Shown here: piece by piece, positions 49,764 to 58,168 of the stretch
Layout: the number at the start of each line of letters is the position of its first letter
How positions within the stretch are numbered: position 1 is the first letter of the stretch
Origin: Acidovorax sp. A1169
GTDB taxonomy: Bacteria; Pseudomonadota; Gammaproteobacteria; Burkholderiales; Burkholderiaceae_C
Direction: 5' to 3'
Length of the DNA stretch: 64,000 bases
Assembly: GCF_030704685.1 (NCBI RefSeq)
Contig: NZ_JAUZDX010000030.1
Coordinates: forward strand, 1 to 64,000
Notes under the pieces: model-generated
What the model saw: only the letters and a program-made list of their open reading frames with translations
Databases searched by the model: none
Told to the model about the DNA's origin: nothing
Position numbers and translations under genes: made by a program

Positions 49764-51397
49764 GGCAGGATCTCGGTTGTATCGGGAGACGTGATGGATC
49801 GTTCGTAGGCCAGCACCTTGTTGCGGCCCGTGGCCTTGGCGCGGTACAGCGCCTGGTCGGCCCATGCCAGGATGGTCTCGATCCCGGCATCCCGGTGCGC
49901 CATCTCGGCCATGCCGATGGACACGGTGATCCTCAACGGCTCGCTGGCGATGGAGAGGATCTGCAATTGCGAGATGGCTTCGCGGATGCGCTCGGCAACC
50001 AGGTGGGCACTTCCGGTGGACGAGTGGGGCAGCAGGGCCGCAAATTCCTCGCCCCCCAACCGCCCCAGGATATCGGCCTCGCGCAGCGCGCCCGCGATGG
50101 AGGTGGCGCAGGCGCGCAGCGAATCGTCGCCGGTCTGGTGCCCATACTGGTCGTTGATGCGTTTGAAGTGGTCGATGTCGATCATCAGCACCGTGCACGG
50201 CTTGGCATGGCGGCGGCAGTGGTCGAGCAGTGCGGTGCCGCGCTCCAGAAAGGCCCGCCGGTTGAGCAGACCGGTCAGCGAATCGCGTGTGGCCAGTTCA
50301 CGCAGCTGCGACTCCAGTTGCTTGTGCGTGCTGATGTCGAAGCCCCACAGCAGATGGGCCAGCTTGCCATCGACCTCGATGAGGCGCGCCGAAAGGGAGC
50401 TCCAGCGTGGATTCTTGGTGCCGATGAGCGCTTCCATGCCATCCACCTGGCCATACTTCTCCAGCGCATCCATCAATTGCCGGCTGGTGCCAGGGTCGTG
50501 CAGCAGCTCTGGCAGAAACAGCTTCATGGGTGGCCACTGCAGCCCCAGGCGTTCCACCATCTGGTTGTTGATGAAGTGCACGAAGCCGCTTTCGACGTCC
50601 ACGAGAACGACGTCGCTCGGGCTGGAGTCGAGGATGAAGCCCAGCAGCGCGCGGCTCTCCTCGATCTTGCGCGTGCGGCTGGCCACGCGCATCTCCAGCT
50701 GGCGGTTGGCCTGTGCCAATAGCTGGGACAGGGCCTGGGCCGCCCGGGCTTCGTGCAGCAGCTTGCGGATCAAGAGGGCCGTGCCGATCAGCAGGCCCCC
50801 GAGCACGGCGCTGAGCAGCATGAAATGCTCGTGCAGGTCCTGGCGAACCCGGTCCGTGTCCTGTGAGGAAAGCAGGTGTACCGCCACCACGGCCTTGCGG
50901 GTGCTCTGCAGCAGGGCATCGGCGTGCGCGATGATGTCTTCGCTCAGGTCGGCACGCTCGGACGGTGCCGAGGCCATGGGGCTGGACCAGCGCTTTACAT
51001 GCCGGCCCAGTTCCTCCAGATCGAGTGCTGGCAGCGCCAGATCCTGCCGCAACCGCGCGCCGATGCGCTGGCTTGCGCCGGCCATGTCCAAGGTGCTGTA
51101 GAGAACTTCCAGTCGCTCGCGCAGTTCCTCCTCGGGCGCCTCCAGCGCTTTCACCTTGCGCGCCAGCAGGGCGACCCGCCCCAGCTCGCTGTGCACGCTC
51201 GACACGTACCACAGATCGCTTTTCTGAAACGGCTGCGCCAGCGATTGCACCTGCCGAAGCGTCCACCACAAGGCGATGGATGTGGCCACCACCATGGCCA
51301 GCACCAGGGCCAGCAGCCAATAGGTTCCGCGCTGGTGGCGTGGCAGGCGGGCGGCTTGCGCCGCAGGTGACAGGGGCTTATCGGACGGAGAGGACAT
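49760..51397 (-). CDS. membrane diguanylate cyclase with PAS-type sensor domain
   Basis: This 545-residue protein has a membrane helix at about 25-47, a periplasmic helical domain, and a second helix at about 220-238. A coiled stretch and a PAS-like domain (LGFILDSSPSDVVLVDVESG) follow, then a GGDEF domain. The active-site loop is RLGGEEFAALLP, a functional GGEEF. The start chosen is ATG at 51397, overlapping the upstream gene by 20 bp. It would make cyclic-di-GMP in response to an envelope signal, perhaps sensed via the secreted protein encoded upstream. Confidence 0.88.
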   Translation of the reverse strand: MSSPSDKPLSPAAQAARLPRHQRGTYWLLALVLAMVVATSIALWWTLRQVQSLAQPFQKSDLWYVSSVHSELGRVALLARKVKALEAPEEELRERLEVLYSTLDMAGASQRIGARLRQDLALPALDLEELGRHVKRWSSPMASAPSERADLSEDIIAHADALLQSTRKAVVAVHLLSSQDTDRVRQDLHEHFMLLSAVLGGLLIGTALLIRKLLHEARAAQALSQLLAQANRQLEMRVASRTRKIEESRALLGFILDSSPSDVVLVDVESGFVHFINNQMVERLGLQWPPMKLFLPELLHDPGTSRQLMDALEKYGQVDGMEALIGTKNPRWSSLSARLIEVDGKLAHLLWGFDISTHKQLESQLRELATRDSLTGLLNRRAFLERGTALLDHCRRHAKPCTVLMIDIDHFKRINDQYGHQTGDDSLRACATSIAGALREADILGRLGGEEFAALLPHSSTGSAHLVAERIREAISQLQILSIASEPLRITVSIGMAEMAHRDAGIETILAWADQALYRAKATGRNKVLAYERSITSPDTTEILP

Positions 51398-51911
51398 TGA
51401 CCTGCCAGATGGTGCGGTTGACGTAGTCCTGCTTTTGCAACTGGGGGTGTGCGTCAAAGGGATAGATCAGGATCAAGGGGCCCTTGTCGCGCACGCCGAT
51501 CGGCTGGTGATTGCGACGGTAGGCCAGCACCGGGTCGTACTGCACCAGGTCGCTCCATGGGATGCGCACGGCGTAGTCGTTCAGGGCGGTCAGCTCGATC
51601 TGGTGTCGCTCGTTGCCGCCCATCCGTTCCACGAGCTGGCGCAGGGATACGCCGCGCCACTGGGACTTGCCGGCAATCCCCAGTGCCTGCGGCAAGGTGG
51701 TGACGATGTCACGGGCCGGCAGCCTCTCCAGCGCCTGGAGGTCGCAGGCCAGGGCTGGCAGGGTTGGGCGTTGCAGTTGCAGCACCGGCCGCGCGCCTGT
51801 TGGCTGGCACACCAGGCTGGCATGGGAGGGCAATGGCAGCCACAGGCTGGACAGGACAACAAACAGGGCGAACGCTGCACAGGGCAGCCCCGCGCGAAAA
51901 CAGGGCGTCAT
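51378..51911 (-). CDS. secreted SUOX/molybdopterin-fold protein without obvious cofactor Cys
   Basis: This 177-residue protein has a signal peptide (ALFVVLSSLWLPLPSHAS). The rest resembles the oxidoreductase molybdopterin-binding (sulfite oxidase-type) fold: WRGVSLRQLVERMG, ALNDYAVRIPWSDL, and KGPLILIYPFD. Such small proteins are often encoded before diguanylate cyclases or kinases in Burkholderiales and may act as a periplasmic sensor. Cys35 and Cys56 are far from the usual cofactor position, so enzyme activity is doubtful. First gene of the four-gene signalling operon. Confidence 0.7.
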   Translation of the reverse strand: MTPCFRAGLPCAAFALFVVLSSLWLPLPSHASLVCQPTGARPVLQLQRPTLPALACDLQALERLPARDIVTTLPQALGIAGKSQWRGVSLRQLVERMGGNERHQIELTALNDYAVRIPWSDLVQYDPVLAYRRNHQPIGVRDKGPLILIYPFDAHPQLQKQDYVNRTIWQVNVLSVR

Positions 51912-52188
51912 GAAGGAGTCTCGCTGGCTCGCTCCTCGAATGCAGTGTCAGGAGCAGACGCAGCGACTATGCCGGGATGCTCTGCAAGGTGGGCCTGTTT
52001 ACGCGCAGTTGTGGGGGGCAATAGGCCCGCTTTGACAATTGTTGACAGCTTGGCCATGCAGCCCGGCGCCGCGCAGGGGTTGAAGCGCGGCGTATTCCGG
52101 GCGCCCATGGTGCGCAAGAATCGCCCCCGGCACCCGGGGCTCCACGCATGTGCGGGTCGGCCCTGCCGGCCGCACCTGCGGTACCGCT
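51912..52188. other. intergenic region between signalling operon and rhodanese gene
   Basis: I find no gene here. It holds the promoter region of the signalling operon. TTGACA appears twice on the plus strand, separated by ATTG, around the palindrome ACAATTGT, near 52030-52048. A GC-rich hairpin (GTGCGG ... CCGCAC, 52150-52175) lies just after the rhodanese stop codon and could aid termination, but has no T-run. Confidence 0.35.
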
Positions 52189-53790
52189 TCAAATGACCCG
52201 AAAGCCGTGCGTCCCGTCGCGGCCCAACTGCTCGACCAGCCCGAACTCCCAGTCCAGGTAGGCCTGCATGGCCTCGCGCGGGCTTTCCGTGCCCTCATAG
52301 GGGCGGCGGTAGCGGTCGGTACGTGGCGATGCCAGGCGCGCTTCGCCATGCTCCAGCGGCAGGCCCTGGTCGATCCAGGCCTGGGTGCCGCCGTCCAGCA
52401 CCTGCACTTCGGCCCCGGTCAGGCGCGCCAGGTCCTGCGCCGCATAGCGGGCCAGCAGGCTGCTGCCGCAGGTGAGCACGTAGCGGCGCGCCTGCGGGAT
52501 GGAGGCCACGGCGTGCGCCAGTTGCGAGCGAAGCGCGAACCAGGCACCTGGGATATGGCGCTGGGTGTAGTTGGCGCTGCTGGTGAGGTCAAGCACGGCG
52601 GTGTGCCCGGCCGGCTCCTGCTGCAGCCATGCGGCCAACTGCTCGGGCGTGGTCCAGGCGATGGGGCCTTTCGGCTCTGGCACGGAGTTGGCGACGGCGC
52701 CGGTTTCTTTGAAGTCTGCGGGTTGCGCGCTGTCGAGCACCCACACCTCCCAGCCCATCTGGGCCAGCCACGATGCGCTCATGTTGGCGCGCACGCCGTC
52801 GTCGTCCACCAGTACCAGGCGCGCGCCGCGCACGGGAGCAGTGTGGTCCGTCTCCTGCACCAACTGGCCACCAGGCGTGTTGCGAAAGCCCGGCAGGTGG
52901 CCGGCCGCAAACTCCTCGGGCGTGCGCACGTCCAGTAGGTAGGTGGTGCGGCCGGCCTCGGCCACAAAGCGGGCCAGGTCACCGGCCTGGGCGCGCTGCA
53001 CGCGGGCGCGGTCGGCCACGCTGCGCGCCTGCTGTGGCGCCTGGGCGCGGTCGATATGCACGGCGGGATCGAAGCGGCGGCTGGCGCCACGCTCCAGCGT
53101 CTGCCCGGCCAGCAACCAGCCAATGGTGCCGTTGCGCAGGGCGGCCACGGGGTTGGGAATGCCCGCATTGACCAGCGACTGCGTGCCGATGATGCTGCGC
53201 GTGCGCCCGGCGCAGTTCACGATGATCTGTGTGGCCGGGTTGGGCGCCAGCGCCTGGGCGCGCAGCACCAGCTCGGCACCGGGCACGCTCACCCCCGTGG
53301 GGATGTTCATGGTGTGGTACTCGTCGTAGCGGCGCGCATCGAGCACCACCACGTCGGCCTTGGCGTCGATCAGGGCCTGCACCTCTTCTGCGGCGAGGGA
53401 GGGGGTGTGGCGCTCGGCCTCCACCAGCTCGCCAAAGGACTTGCTGGGCACGTTCACGTCGATGAACAGCTCGCCCCCGGCATCGCGCCAGCCCTGCAGG
53501 CCGCGGGTGAGCAAGGTCACCCGGGTGTAGCCCAGCTGCTGCAGCGTGCGCGCCGCCGGCTCGGCCAGGCCCTCGCCATCGTCGTAGACCACGATGAAGG
53601 TGTCGCGCCGTGGGATGCGCGTCCAGGCGTCCAGCTCGATCTTGCCCGCAGGCAGGTTGGCGGCGAACAGCGGGTGGCCCTGGGCATAGGGGTCTTCCTC
53701 GCGCACGTCGAGCAAGGCGATTTCCTCGCGGGCAAGCAGGGCCTGGCGGACCTGGAGAGCGGAAGTCTGGGGAATGGCGGGAGCAGTCAT
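52189..53790 (-). CDS. four-domain rhodanese-family sulfurtransferase
   Basis: This 533-residue protein consists of four rhodanese homology domains. Domain 1 (ALLDVREEDPYAQGHP) and domain 3 (YLLDVRTPEEFAAGHL) have YDD or VDD in place of the catalytic cysteine. Domain 2 has the Cys in IIVNCAGRTRS and domain 4 in YVLTCGSSLLAR. Sulfane-sulfur transfer is thus possible in two domains. It precedes a thiol dioxygenase gene in the same direction, with 31 bp between the genes (that gene is transcribed first). This suggests a shared role in handling sulfur released from cysteine or mercaptans. Confidence 0.9.
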   Translation of the reverse strand: MTAPAIPQTSALQVRQALLAREEIALLDVREEDPYAQGHPLFAANLPAGKIELDAWTRIPRRDTFIVVYDDGEGLAEPAARTLQQLGYTRVTLLTRGLQGWRDAGGELFIDVNVPSKSFGELVEAERHTPSLAAEEVQALIDAKADVVVLDARRYDEYHTMNIPTGVSVPGAELVLRAQALAPNPATQIIVNCAGRTRSIIGTQSLVNAGIPNPVAALRNGTIGWLLAGQTLERGASRRFDPAVHIDRAQAPQQARSVADRARVQRAQAGDLARFVAEAGRTTYLLDVRTPEEFAAGHLPGFRNTPGGQLVQETDHTAPVRGARLVLVDDDGVRANMSASWLAQMGWEVWVLDSAQPADFKETGAVANSVPEPKGPIAWTTPEQLAAWLQQEPAGHTAVLDLTSSANYTQRHIPGAWFALRSQLAHAVASIPQARRYVLTCGSSLLARYAAQDLARLTGAEVQVLDGGTQAWIDQGLPLEHGEARLASPRTDRYRRPYEGTESPREAMQAYLDWEFGLVEQLGRDGTHGFRVI

Positions 53791-53821
53791 TGCGGGATCG
53801 TACGGGTCTTTGGGAGCAGGA

Positions 53822-54532
53822 TCAGGCCGAGGGGGCGGGGTTGCGGGACAGGTCCCAGATGTTGGGCAGGGTGCTGTTGCTGTAGCCCGAGATGAAGGGT
53901 TTGCGCGTGCCGTCTTCGAGGTACACGCTGCGCTGCACGGCACCGATGTTGGCACCGTAGACGTGGATGCTGATGGAGGTCTGGCCATCCACCGCGTTGC
54001 CCACGCGGTGCACGTCGCCGATGGTGGGGGACACGGCCTCCACCTGGCCTGGCTGCAGGCGGTGCGGTGCACCGTCGGGCGCCCAGCGGCCATCTGCCGT
54101 GCGGGCAAAGGCCTGCGAATCCTCGGCCCCGCGCAGCATGCCGATCAGGCCCCACACCGTGTGGTCGTGGATGGGCGTGGCCTGGCCCGGGCCCCAGACG
54201 AAGCTCACCACCGAGAAGCGGCCCAGGGCGTCGGCATGCAGCAGGAACTGCTGGTAGCGCTCGGGGCTGGGCTGGGCATAGGCGGCGGGCAGCCAGTCGT
54301 CATGGGCCACGAGCGCGGCGAGCAAGGCGCTGCCGTGCTTGAGCAGTTCGGGCTCGGGCGGGGCGCTTTCCACCAGTGCGGCCAGTTGCTGCACGAAGCC
54401 GCGCAGGCGGGCGGTGTCGGGCGGCGCCTCGGCGACGGCGGATTTGTCAGGAACGGCGAGGGCAGGGGCATCCATGTCCGGTATTGCACCAGCATTGGCC
54501 GTGGGGGTGTGCGGCATCGTTTGCATATCCAT
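53822..54532 (-). CDS. cysteine dioxygenase/3-mercaptopropionate dioxygenase-family protein
   Basis: This 236-residue cupin thiol dioxygenase oxidises a thiol to a sulfinate with non-heme Fe(II) and O2. The iron ligands are the two histidines of PIHDHTVWG and the later His in DVHRVGN. The bacterial-type Gly is found where mammalian enzymes have the cross-linking Cys. HVYGANIGA gives the conserved Tyr. The N-terminal 45 residues are low-complexity and the start is uncertain; the ATG at 54532 is a compromise, with an alternative ATG at 54613. It is co-oriented with the rhodanese gene. Confidence 0.82.
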   Translation of the reverse strand: MDMQTMPHTPTANAGAIPDMDAPALAVPDKSAVAEAPPDTARLRGFVQQLAALVESAPPEPELLKHGSALLAALVAHDDWLPAAYAQPSPERYQQFLLHADALGRFSVVSFVWGPGQATPIHDHTVWGLIGMLRGAEDSQAFARTADGRWAPDGAPHRLQPGQVEAVSPTIGDVHRVGNAVDGQTSISIHVYGANIGAVQRSVYLEDGTRKPFISGYSNSTLPNIWDLSRNPAPSA

Positions 54533-54613
54533 TTCCGTTTTTCTTCGTTCTCTTTCGGTGCCCCGTAGTTTGCAATGCGTTCGGTCCGGTGCCTGCACCG
54601 TCGTCGTCTTCAT

Positions 54614-54899
54614 TCAAGAGGGTATCCAGCATGAACACCAGGGGCCAGATTCTGGGGGGAGAGGAGCGCTGGTCGCGCCGGTAGTTGCTGCGTGCAACGG
54701 GGGCGGCCACGGTGGTGGGATGGGCCTGGCCGTTGAAAAGGGCGAGGCCCAGGCCATTGCCGACGGCGGCCCCAAGCTGCTCCTGGTCCAGCGGTGAATC
54801 AAGGGCCTGGTGGACCTGGCCTCCAAGCTCTCGAGCGAGTCTGTGGCCAAGACTTGCTGCGTGCTCGGCGTGAGCGGCCCTTCTGAGGCGGACGCGCCC
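54614..54899. other. intergenic region with coding-like remnants
   Basis: No intact gene. On the plus strand around 54690-54797 the frame reads APVVAACNGGG, then GGGMGLAVEKGEAQA, before a stop. Another frame continues with VDLASKLSSESVA near 54815. The glycine-rich text looks like a broken enzyme core (enoyl-CoA-hydratase-like) but is too short to assign. Confidence 0.2.
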
Positions 54900-55253
54900 C
54901 TACTTGCGGTTCTTGCGGTACACGTCGCCCACCGAGTTGGTCAGCGATGCCTTGTCGGGCGCCACGCGCATGGTCATCGGCCGTTCCTTGCCGCCCGCGA
55001 TGCAGGTGAGCAGCAGCACGCCGGCACCCGGTTGGTAGCGGCAGTGGGCATAGGCCTTCTGGCTGTCGCGCAGCACCACCGTGCCCTGGGCGTCGAAATC
55101 CATGAAGTCGTCGGTGAAGCCCAGCTTCTTGCGGTCTTCGGCCAGTTGCCAGGTGCCGGCCAGCCAGCCGGTACCTTCCTGCGCCAGGGCGCTGCCGGCA
55201 CAGGAGAGTCCCAGCAGGAGTGCCATGACGGCGTCCACAGTTCGTATGGCCAT
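54900..55253 (-). CDS. secreted protein of unknown function
   Basis: This 117-residue protein has a signal peptide (VMALLLGLSCAGSALAQ) and a compact mature part with two cysteines (YAHCRYQ, LLTCIAGG) that could form a disulfide. GTWQLAEDRKKLGFTDDFMDF suggests a lipocalin- or DUF-type beta fold. I do not recognise the family. A small membrane protein gene ends 6 bp upstream of its start, so the two are likely co-transcribed. Confidence 0.65.
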   Translation of the reverse strand: MAIRTVDAVMALLLGLSCAGSALAQEGTGWLAGTWQLAEDRKKLGFTDDFMDFDAQGTVVLRDSQKAYAHCRYQPGAGVLLLTCIAGGKERPMTMRVAPDKASLTNSVGDVYRKNRK

Positions 55254-55259
55254 GCGGTC

Positions 55260-55424
55260 CTACTCCTTGCGTCCGCGGGCTAAGTAGATACCGCCCAGCA
55301 CCAGCAGGATGAGCGGCATGCCGATGGCCACGAAGCCTTGTTCCTGGAAGTGCCGCAGGTTGGCGAGCAGCCAGACTCCGCCGACGGTCATACCGGCGAT
55401 TCCGGCCTGGGTCTTTCGGTTCAT
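55260..55424 (-). CDS. small two-helix membrane protein (54 residues)
   Basis: This 54-residue protein has two hydrophobic segments, TVGGVWLLANL and VAIGMPLILLVLGGIYLA, separated by RHFQEQG, and ends GRKE. The ATG at 55424 has GGAGG 8 bp upstream. A longer frame from 55514 has no such signal. No family recognised. It precedes the secreted protein gene by 6 bp. Confidence 0.65.
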   Translation of the reverse strand: MNRKTQAGIAGMTVGGVWLLANLRHFQEQGFVAIGMPLILLVLGGIYLARGRKE

Positions 55425-55650
55425 CTCAAACCCTCCGGGGCGGGTACGGTAGGCACGGACATCCCTTGGATGCAATGCATGGAAATCCCTCTCTCGTCGT
55501 GTTATTTCCGGCATTCTGCCAGGGCTGCGCTCAACCCCCCAGCGCGTTCATGGCGAACGGCGCCGCCGTCAACATGCGCATGTCCTGCGCGTGGGGTGGG
55601 GCCGAGGGGCAGTGGTGATCGCACACCGCAGCGATGGCCGCAGGCGGTAT

Positions 55651-55689
55651 GTGCGCAGTGAATTTGTAAACGCGGTTTTCTTCGTTGGC
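55651..55689 (+). promoter_or_regulatory. organosulfur promoter element, copy A
   Basis: First of three related 39-bp sequences ending in CTTCGTTGGC. This copy reads GTGCGCAGTG-AATTTGTAAA-CGCGGTTTTC-TTCGTTGGC and ends 61 bp before the ATG of the monooxygenase gene. It agrees with copy B at most positions in its right two thirds. It is the only notable feature I see in the 326-bp gap 55425-55750. Confidence 0.6.
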
Positions 55690-55750
55690 TGACTGCGGTG
55701 GGCGTTCCATCATGGACCGGTTCATTTACTTGCCTCACCAGGAGCCCGCT

Positions 55751-56857
55751 ATGCCCGTCCAGTTCATCGGCATGATCCAGCCGCACGAAGTCTCTGAAAC
55801 CATCGCCCGCAAGGGCCCGGCCGTGGACTCTGCCTACGTGCGCGTGTTTGCCCAGGCGCACGAGCACGCAGGCTTCGACCGCATCCTGGTGCCGGCCAGC
55901 TCGTCGAGCCCTGACACGCTCCTCACCGTGGCCTATGCCGCCTCGGTCACCGAAAAGATCGGCTTTCTGCTGGCCCACCGCCCGGGCTTCGTGGCGCCCA
56001 CGCTGGCCGCACGCCAGCTCGCCACGCTGGACCATTACACCGGCGGGCGCCTGGCGGTGCATTACATCAGCGGCGGCTCCGACGAGGACCAGCAGCGCGA
56101 TGGCGATTTCCTGGACCACGACCAGCGCTATGCACGCACTGACGAGTACCTGGAACTGCTGCGCCGCGTGTGGATCGCCGACAAGCCCTTCGACCACGAG
56201 GGTACCCACTACCGCGCCAAGGGCGTCTGGTCCGAGGTCAAGCCGCTGCAGAAGCCTTATGTGCCCATCTTCTTCGGCGGAGCTTCGGCGCCTGCGCTGC
56301 ACGTGGCTGGCAAGCACGCCGACGTGTATGCGCTGTGGGGCGAGTCGCTGGCCCAGGCCGGTGATCTGGTGCGCCGCGTGCGCGCCGAGGCCACGCTGCA
56401 TGGACGCGAGGTGCAGTTCAGCATCTCCTTTCGCCCCATCCTGGGGAAAACCGAGGACGAAGCCTGGGCGCGCGCCGATCAGATCCTCGAAGACACGCGC
56501 CGCCTGCGCGTGCAGCAGGGCTACTCGCGCGGCGTGGGCCCCCAGCAGAGCGAGGGGGCCCAGCGCCTGCTGGCCGACGCCGCCAAGGGCGACCGTGTGG
56601 ACGAGCGCCTGTGGACGGCCATCGCCCGCGAGCTCGGTGGGCGCTCCAACTCCACGTCTCTCGTGGGCACGCCCGAGCAGGTAGCCGACGCCCTTCTGAA
56701 ATACTACGACCTGGGCATCACCACCTTCCTGATCCGCGGCTTCGATCCGCTGGTGGATGCCATCGACTATGGCCGTGAACTGCTGCCGCTGGTGCGCGCC
56801 AGGGTGGCCGAGCGGGACCAGCACACCGCGGCACACTTGGCGCTGAAGGTGGCCTGA
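55751..56857 (+). CDS. LLM-class flavin-dependent (alkanesulfonate-type) monooxygenase
   Basis: This 368-residue luciferase-like monooxygenase is related to SsuD. MPVQFIGMIQPHEVSE replaces the SsuD N-terminus, and AHRPGFVAPTLAARQLATLD, HYISGGSDEDQQRDGDFL and FFGGASAPALHVAGKHAD follow family positions. It may act on sulfonates or other organosulfur compounds such as dimethylsulfone-derived methanesulfonate. AGGAG lies 6 bp before the ATG. The conserved promoter element ends 61 bp upstream. It differs enough from the 15265-16428 SsuD to suggest a different substrate. Confidence 0.85.
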   Translation: MPVQFIGMIQPHEVSETIARKGPAVDSAYVRVFAQAHEHAGFDRILVPASSSSPDTLLTVAYAASVTEKIGFLLAHRPGFVAPTLAARQLATLDHYTGGRLAVHYISGGSDEDQQRDGDFLDHDQRYARTDEYLELLRRVWIADKPFDHEGTHYRAKGVWSEVKPLQKPYVPIFFGGASAPALHVAGKHADVYALWGESLAQAGDLVRRVRAEATLHGREVQFSISFRPILGKTEDEAWARADQILEDTRRLRVQQGYSRGVGPQQSEGAQRLLADAAKGDRVDERLWTAIARELGGRSNSTSLVGTPEQVADALLKYYDLGITTFLIRGFDPLVDAIDYGRELLPLVRARVAERDQHTAAHLALKVA

Positions 56858-56879
56858 GCACTGCGCCTTGCAGGCAGAT

Positions 56880-56916
56880 GCGGCGCGCACTCCTTGCGGG
56901 GGCGCGCCGCAGTGCT
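56880..56916. terminator. convergent terminator hairpin
   Basis: GCGGCGCGC (56880-56888) pairs with GCGCGCCGC (56902-56910), and a second, longer-range pair AGCACTGCG (56857-56865)/CGCAGTGCT (56908-56916) competes or extends it. It is followed by TTT on the plus side. It lies between the monooxygenase and the convergent binding-protein gene and probably serves both. Confidence 0.55.
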
Positions 56917-56922
56917 TTGGGC

Positions 56923-57945
56923 TCAGGCGGGTGATTGCACCGCTCCTCTTGCCCCCAATGCACCGCTGAAGCTGCGGTCCCACAGCGGTGCCACCTGGGC
57001 CGGTCCATCGAGCACGCCCAGGTGCAGGAATGTGTCGGCCACGGCCTGGTGGCCTTGGACCACGCCATCGTCCACGGCGCGCAGGTCGTAATCGGTGCCG
57101 CGGTTGTTCCACAGCTCGATCAGGTCGCCCACGGGCACGCGCGTTTCTTCCGATTGGGCGCGGGCATAGGCCAGGTAGTTTCCGTTGGCCCAGAGGTAGG
57201 CACGGCGCAGGCGCTGCAGGTAGTCGCTGATGGCGACGTGTTTGAGCGGGTCCTGCACAGACCTGGGGTTGGCATAGATCGGGAAATTGCCCGAGAGGTA
57301 GCCATCCCCGGTCTTGAGCACGCGCGCGCCATAGCGCAGGCGCGCCAACTGGCCGTTGTAGCCATAGATGGCCCAGGCATCGAGGTCGCCCCGGTCAAAG
57401 GCCGACAGGCCGTCGGCCGGTGTGAGACTCACAGGCGTGATGTCGGCAAACGACAGGCCCGCTTCGGCCAGCTGCCGGCTCAGAAAATAGTGCGAGGTGG
57501 TCGCGCGCACATAGCCCACGCGCTTGCCCCTGAGGTCGGCGATGCGCGTTATGGGAGCGTCCTTGCGCGCAAGGGTGACCTGGTTGTTCAGATCCTCGCG
57601 CGTGACGGCGATGAAGCGCACCTGTGCCTTCTGCCGCGCCGCGAACAGGGCCGGTATCTCGCTGCCTGAGCCCAGGTCCAGCGCTTCGCCGTTGATGGCC
57701 TCGATGTGCAGCACGCCGTTGTTGAGCTCGCGCCACTCGATACGGTAGGGCGTCTGCCCCTGGCCGCTGGCCGCGATGAGGGGGCGCCACAGGCCCTTGT
57801 AGGTGCCGATGCGCAGGGTGACCTTGGAGAGATCGGTGGCACCTGCCGCCACGGCGGGTGCGCCCAGCGTGGCCAGGGTGGCTGCGCCCAGGCCGGCGCG
57901 AAGCAGGGTGCGGCGGTGGGTGCCGGAGGTGGTTGGCAGTGGCAT
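56923..57945 (-). CDS. ABC transporter substrate-binding protein, sulfonate/nitrate/taurine type
   Basis: This 340-residue periplasmic binding protein has a twin-arginine-like signal (THRRTLLRAGLGAATLATL, then APAVAAGA). LRIGTYKGL, RELNNGVLHIEAINGEALDLG (two parts), DLRGKRVGYVRATTSHYFL and DLDAWAIYGYN place it in the SsuA-like family, but it is divergent from the operon SsuAs. No permease or ATPase genes accompany it. The start at 57945 has AAGGA 8 bp upstream. Divergent from the class II aldolase gene. Confidence 0.87.
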   Translation of the reverse strand: MPLPTTSGTHRRTLLRAGLGAATLATLGAPAVAAGATDLSKVTLRIGTYKGLWRPLIAASGQGQTPYRIEWRELNNGVLHIEAINGEALDLGSGSEIPALFAARQKAQVRFIAVTREDLNNQVTLARKDAPITRIADLRGKRVGYVRATTSHYFLSRQLAEAGLSFADITPVSLTPADGLSAFDRGDLDAWAIYGYNGQLARLRYGARVLKTGDGYLSGNFPIYANPRSVQDPLKHVAISDYLQRLRRAYLWANGNYLAYARAQSEETRVPVGDLIELWNNRGTDYDLRAVDDGVVQGHQAVADTFLHLGVLDGPAQVAPLWDRSFSGALGARGAVQSPA

Positions 57946-58071
57946 GGAGAAAGTCCTTTCGTCGTTCTGCGGGAATGCCAAGGTTCCAGCAACCGCTTTC
58001 CCGCTCCAACGACCATTGCGTAGCATCGATATGCGAAAAATCAGCGCGCTGCAGCCTGTGCCACGCCTCAT

Positions 58072-58110
58072 GCCAAAACCGAATGTGCACACGCGCTTTT
58101 CTTCGTTGGC
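58072..58110 (+). promoter_or_regulatory. organosulfur promoter element, copy B
   Basis: GCCAAAACCG-AATGTGCACA-CGCGCTTTTC-TTCGTTGGC, same length and end as copies A and C, ending 58 bp before the class II aldolase ATG. ATGCGAAAA also occurs upstream at 58031-58039 and recurs inside copy C. It lies in the 223-bp divergent region, so it could serve the binding-protein gene as well. Confidence 0.6.
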
Positions 58111-58168
58111 GGTGCCGGGGGGCGGCCTTTATGGTGGGCAGCACATTCCCCAGACACAAGGCCTCCCG

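Noticed and set aside
51378..51911. Secreted protein as an active sulfite oxidase
   Set aside because: It is too short, and the two cysteines are near the N-terminus rather than at the molybdenum-binding position.
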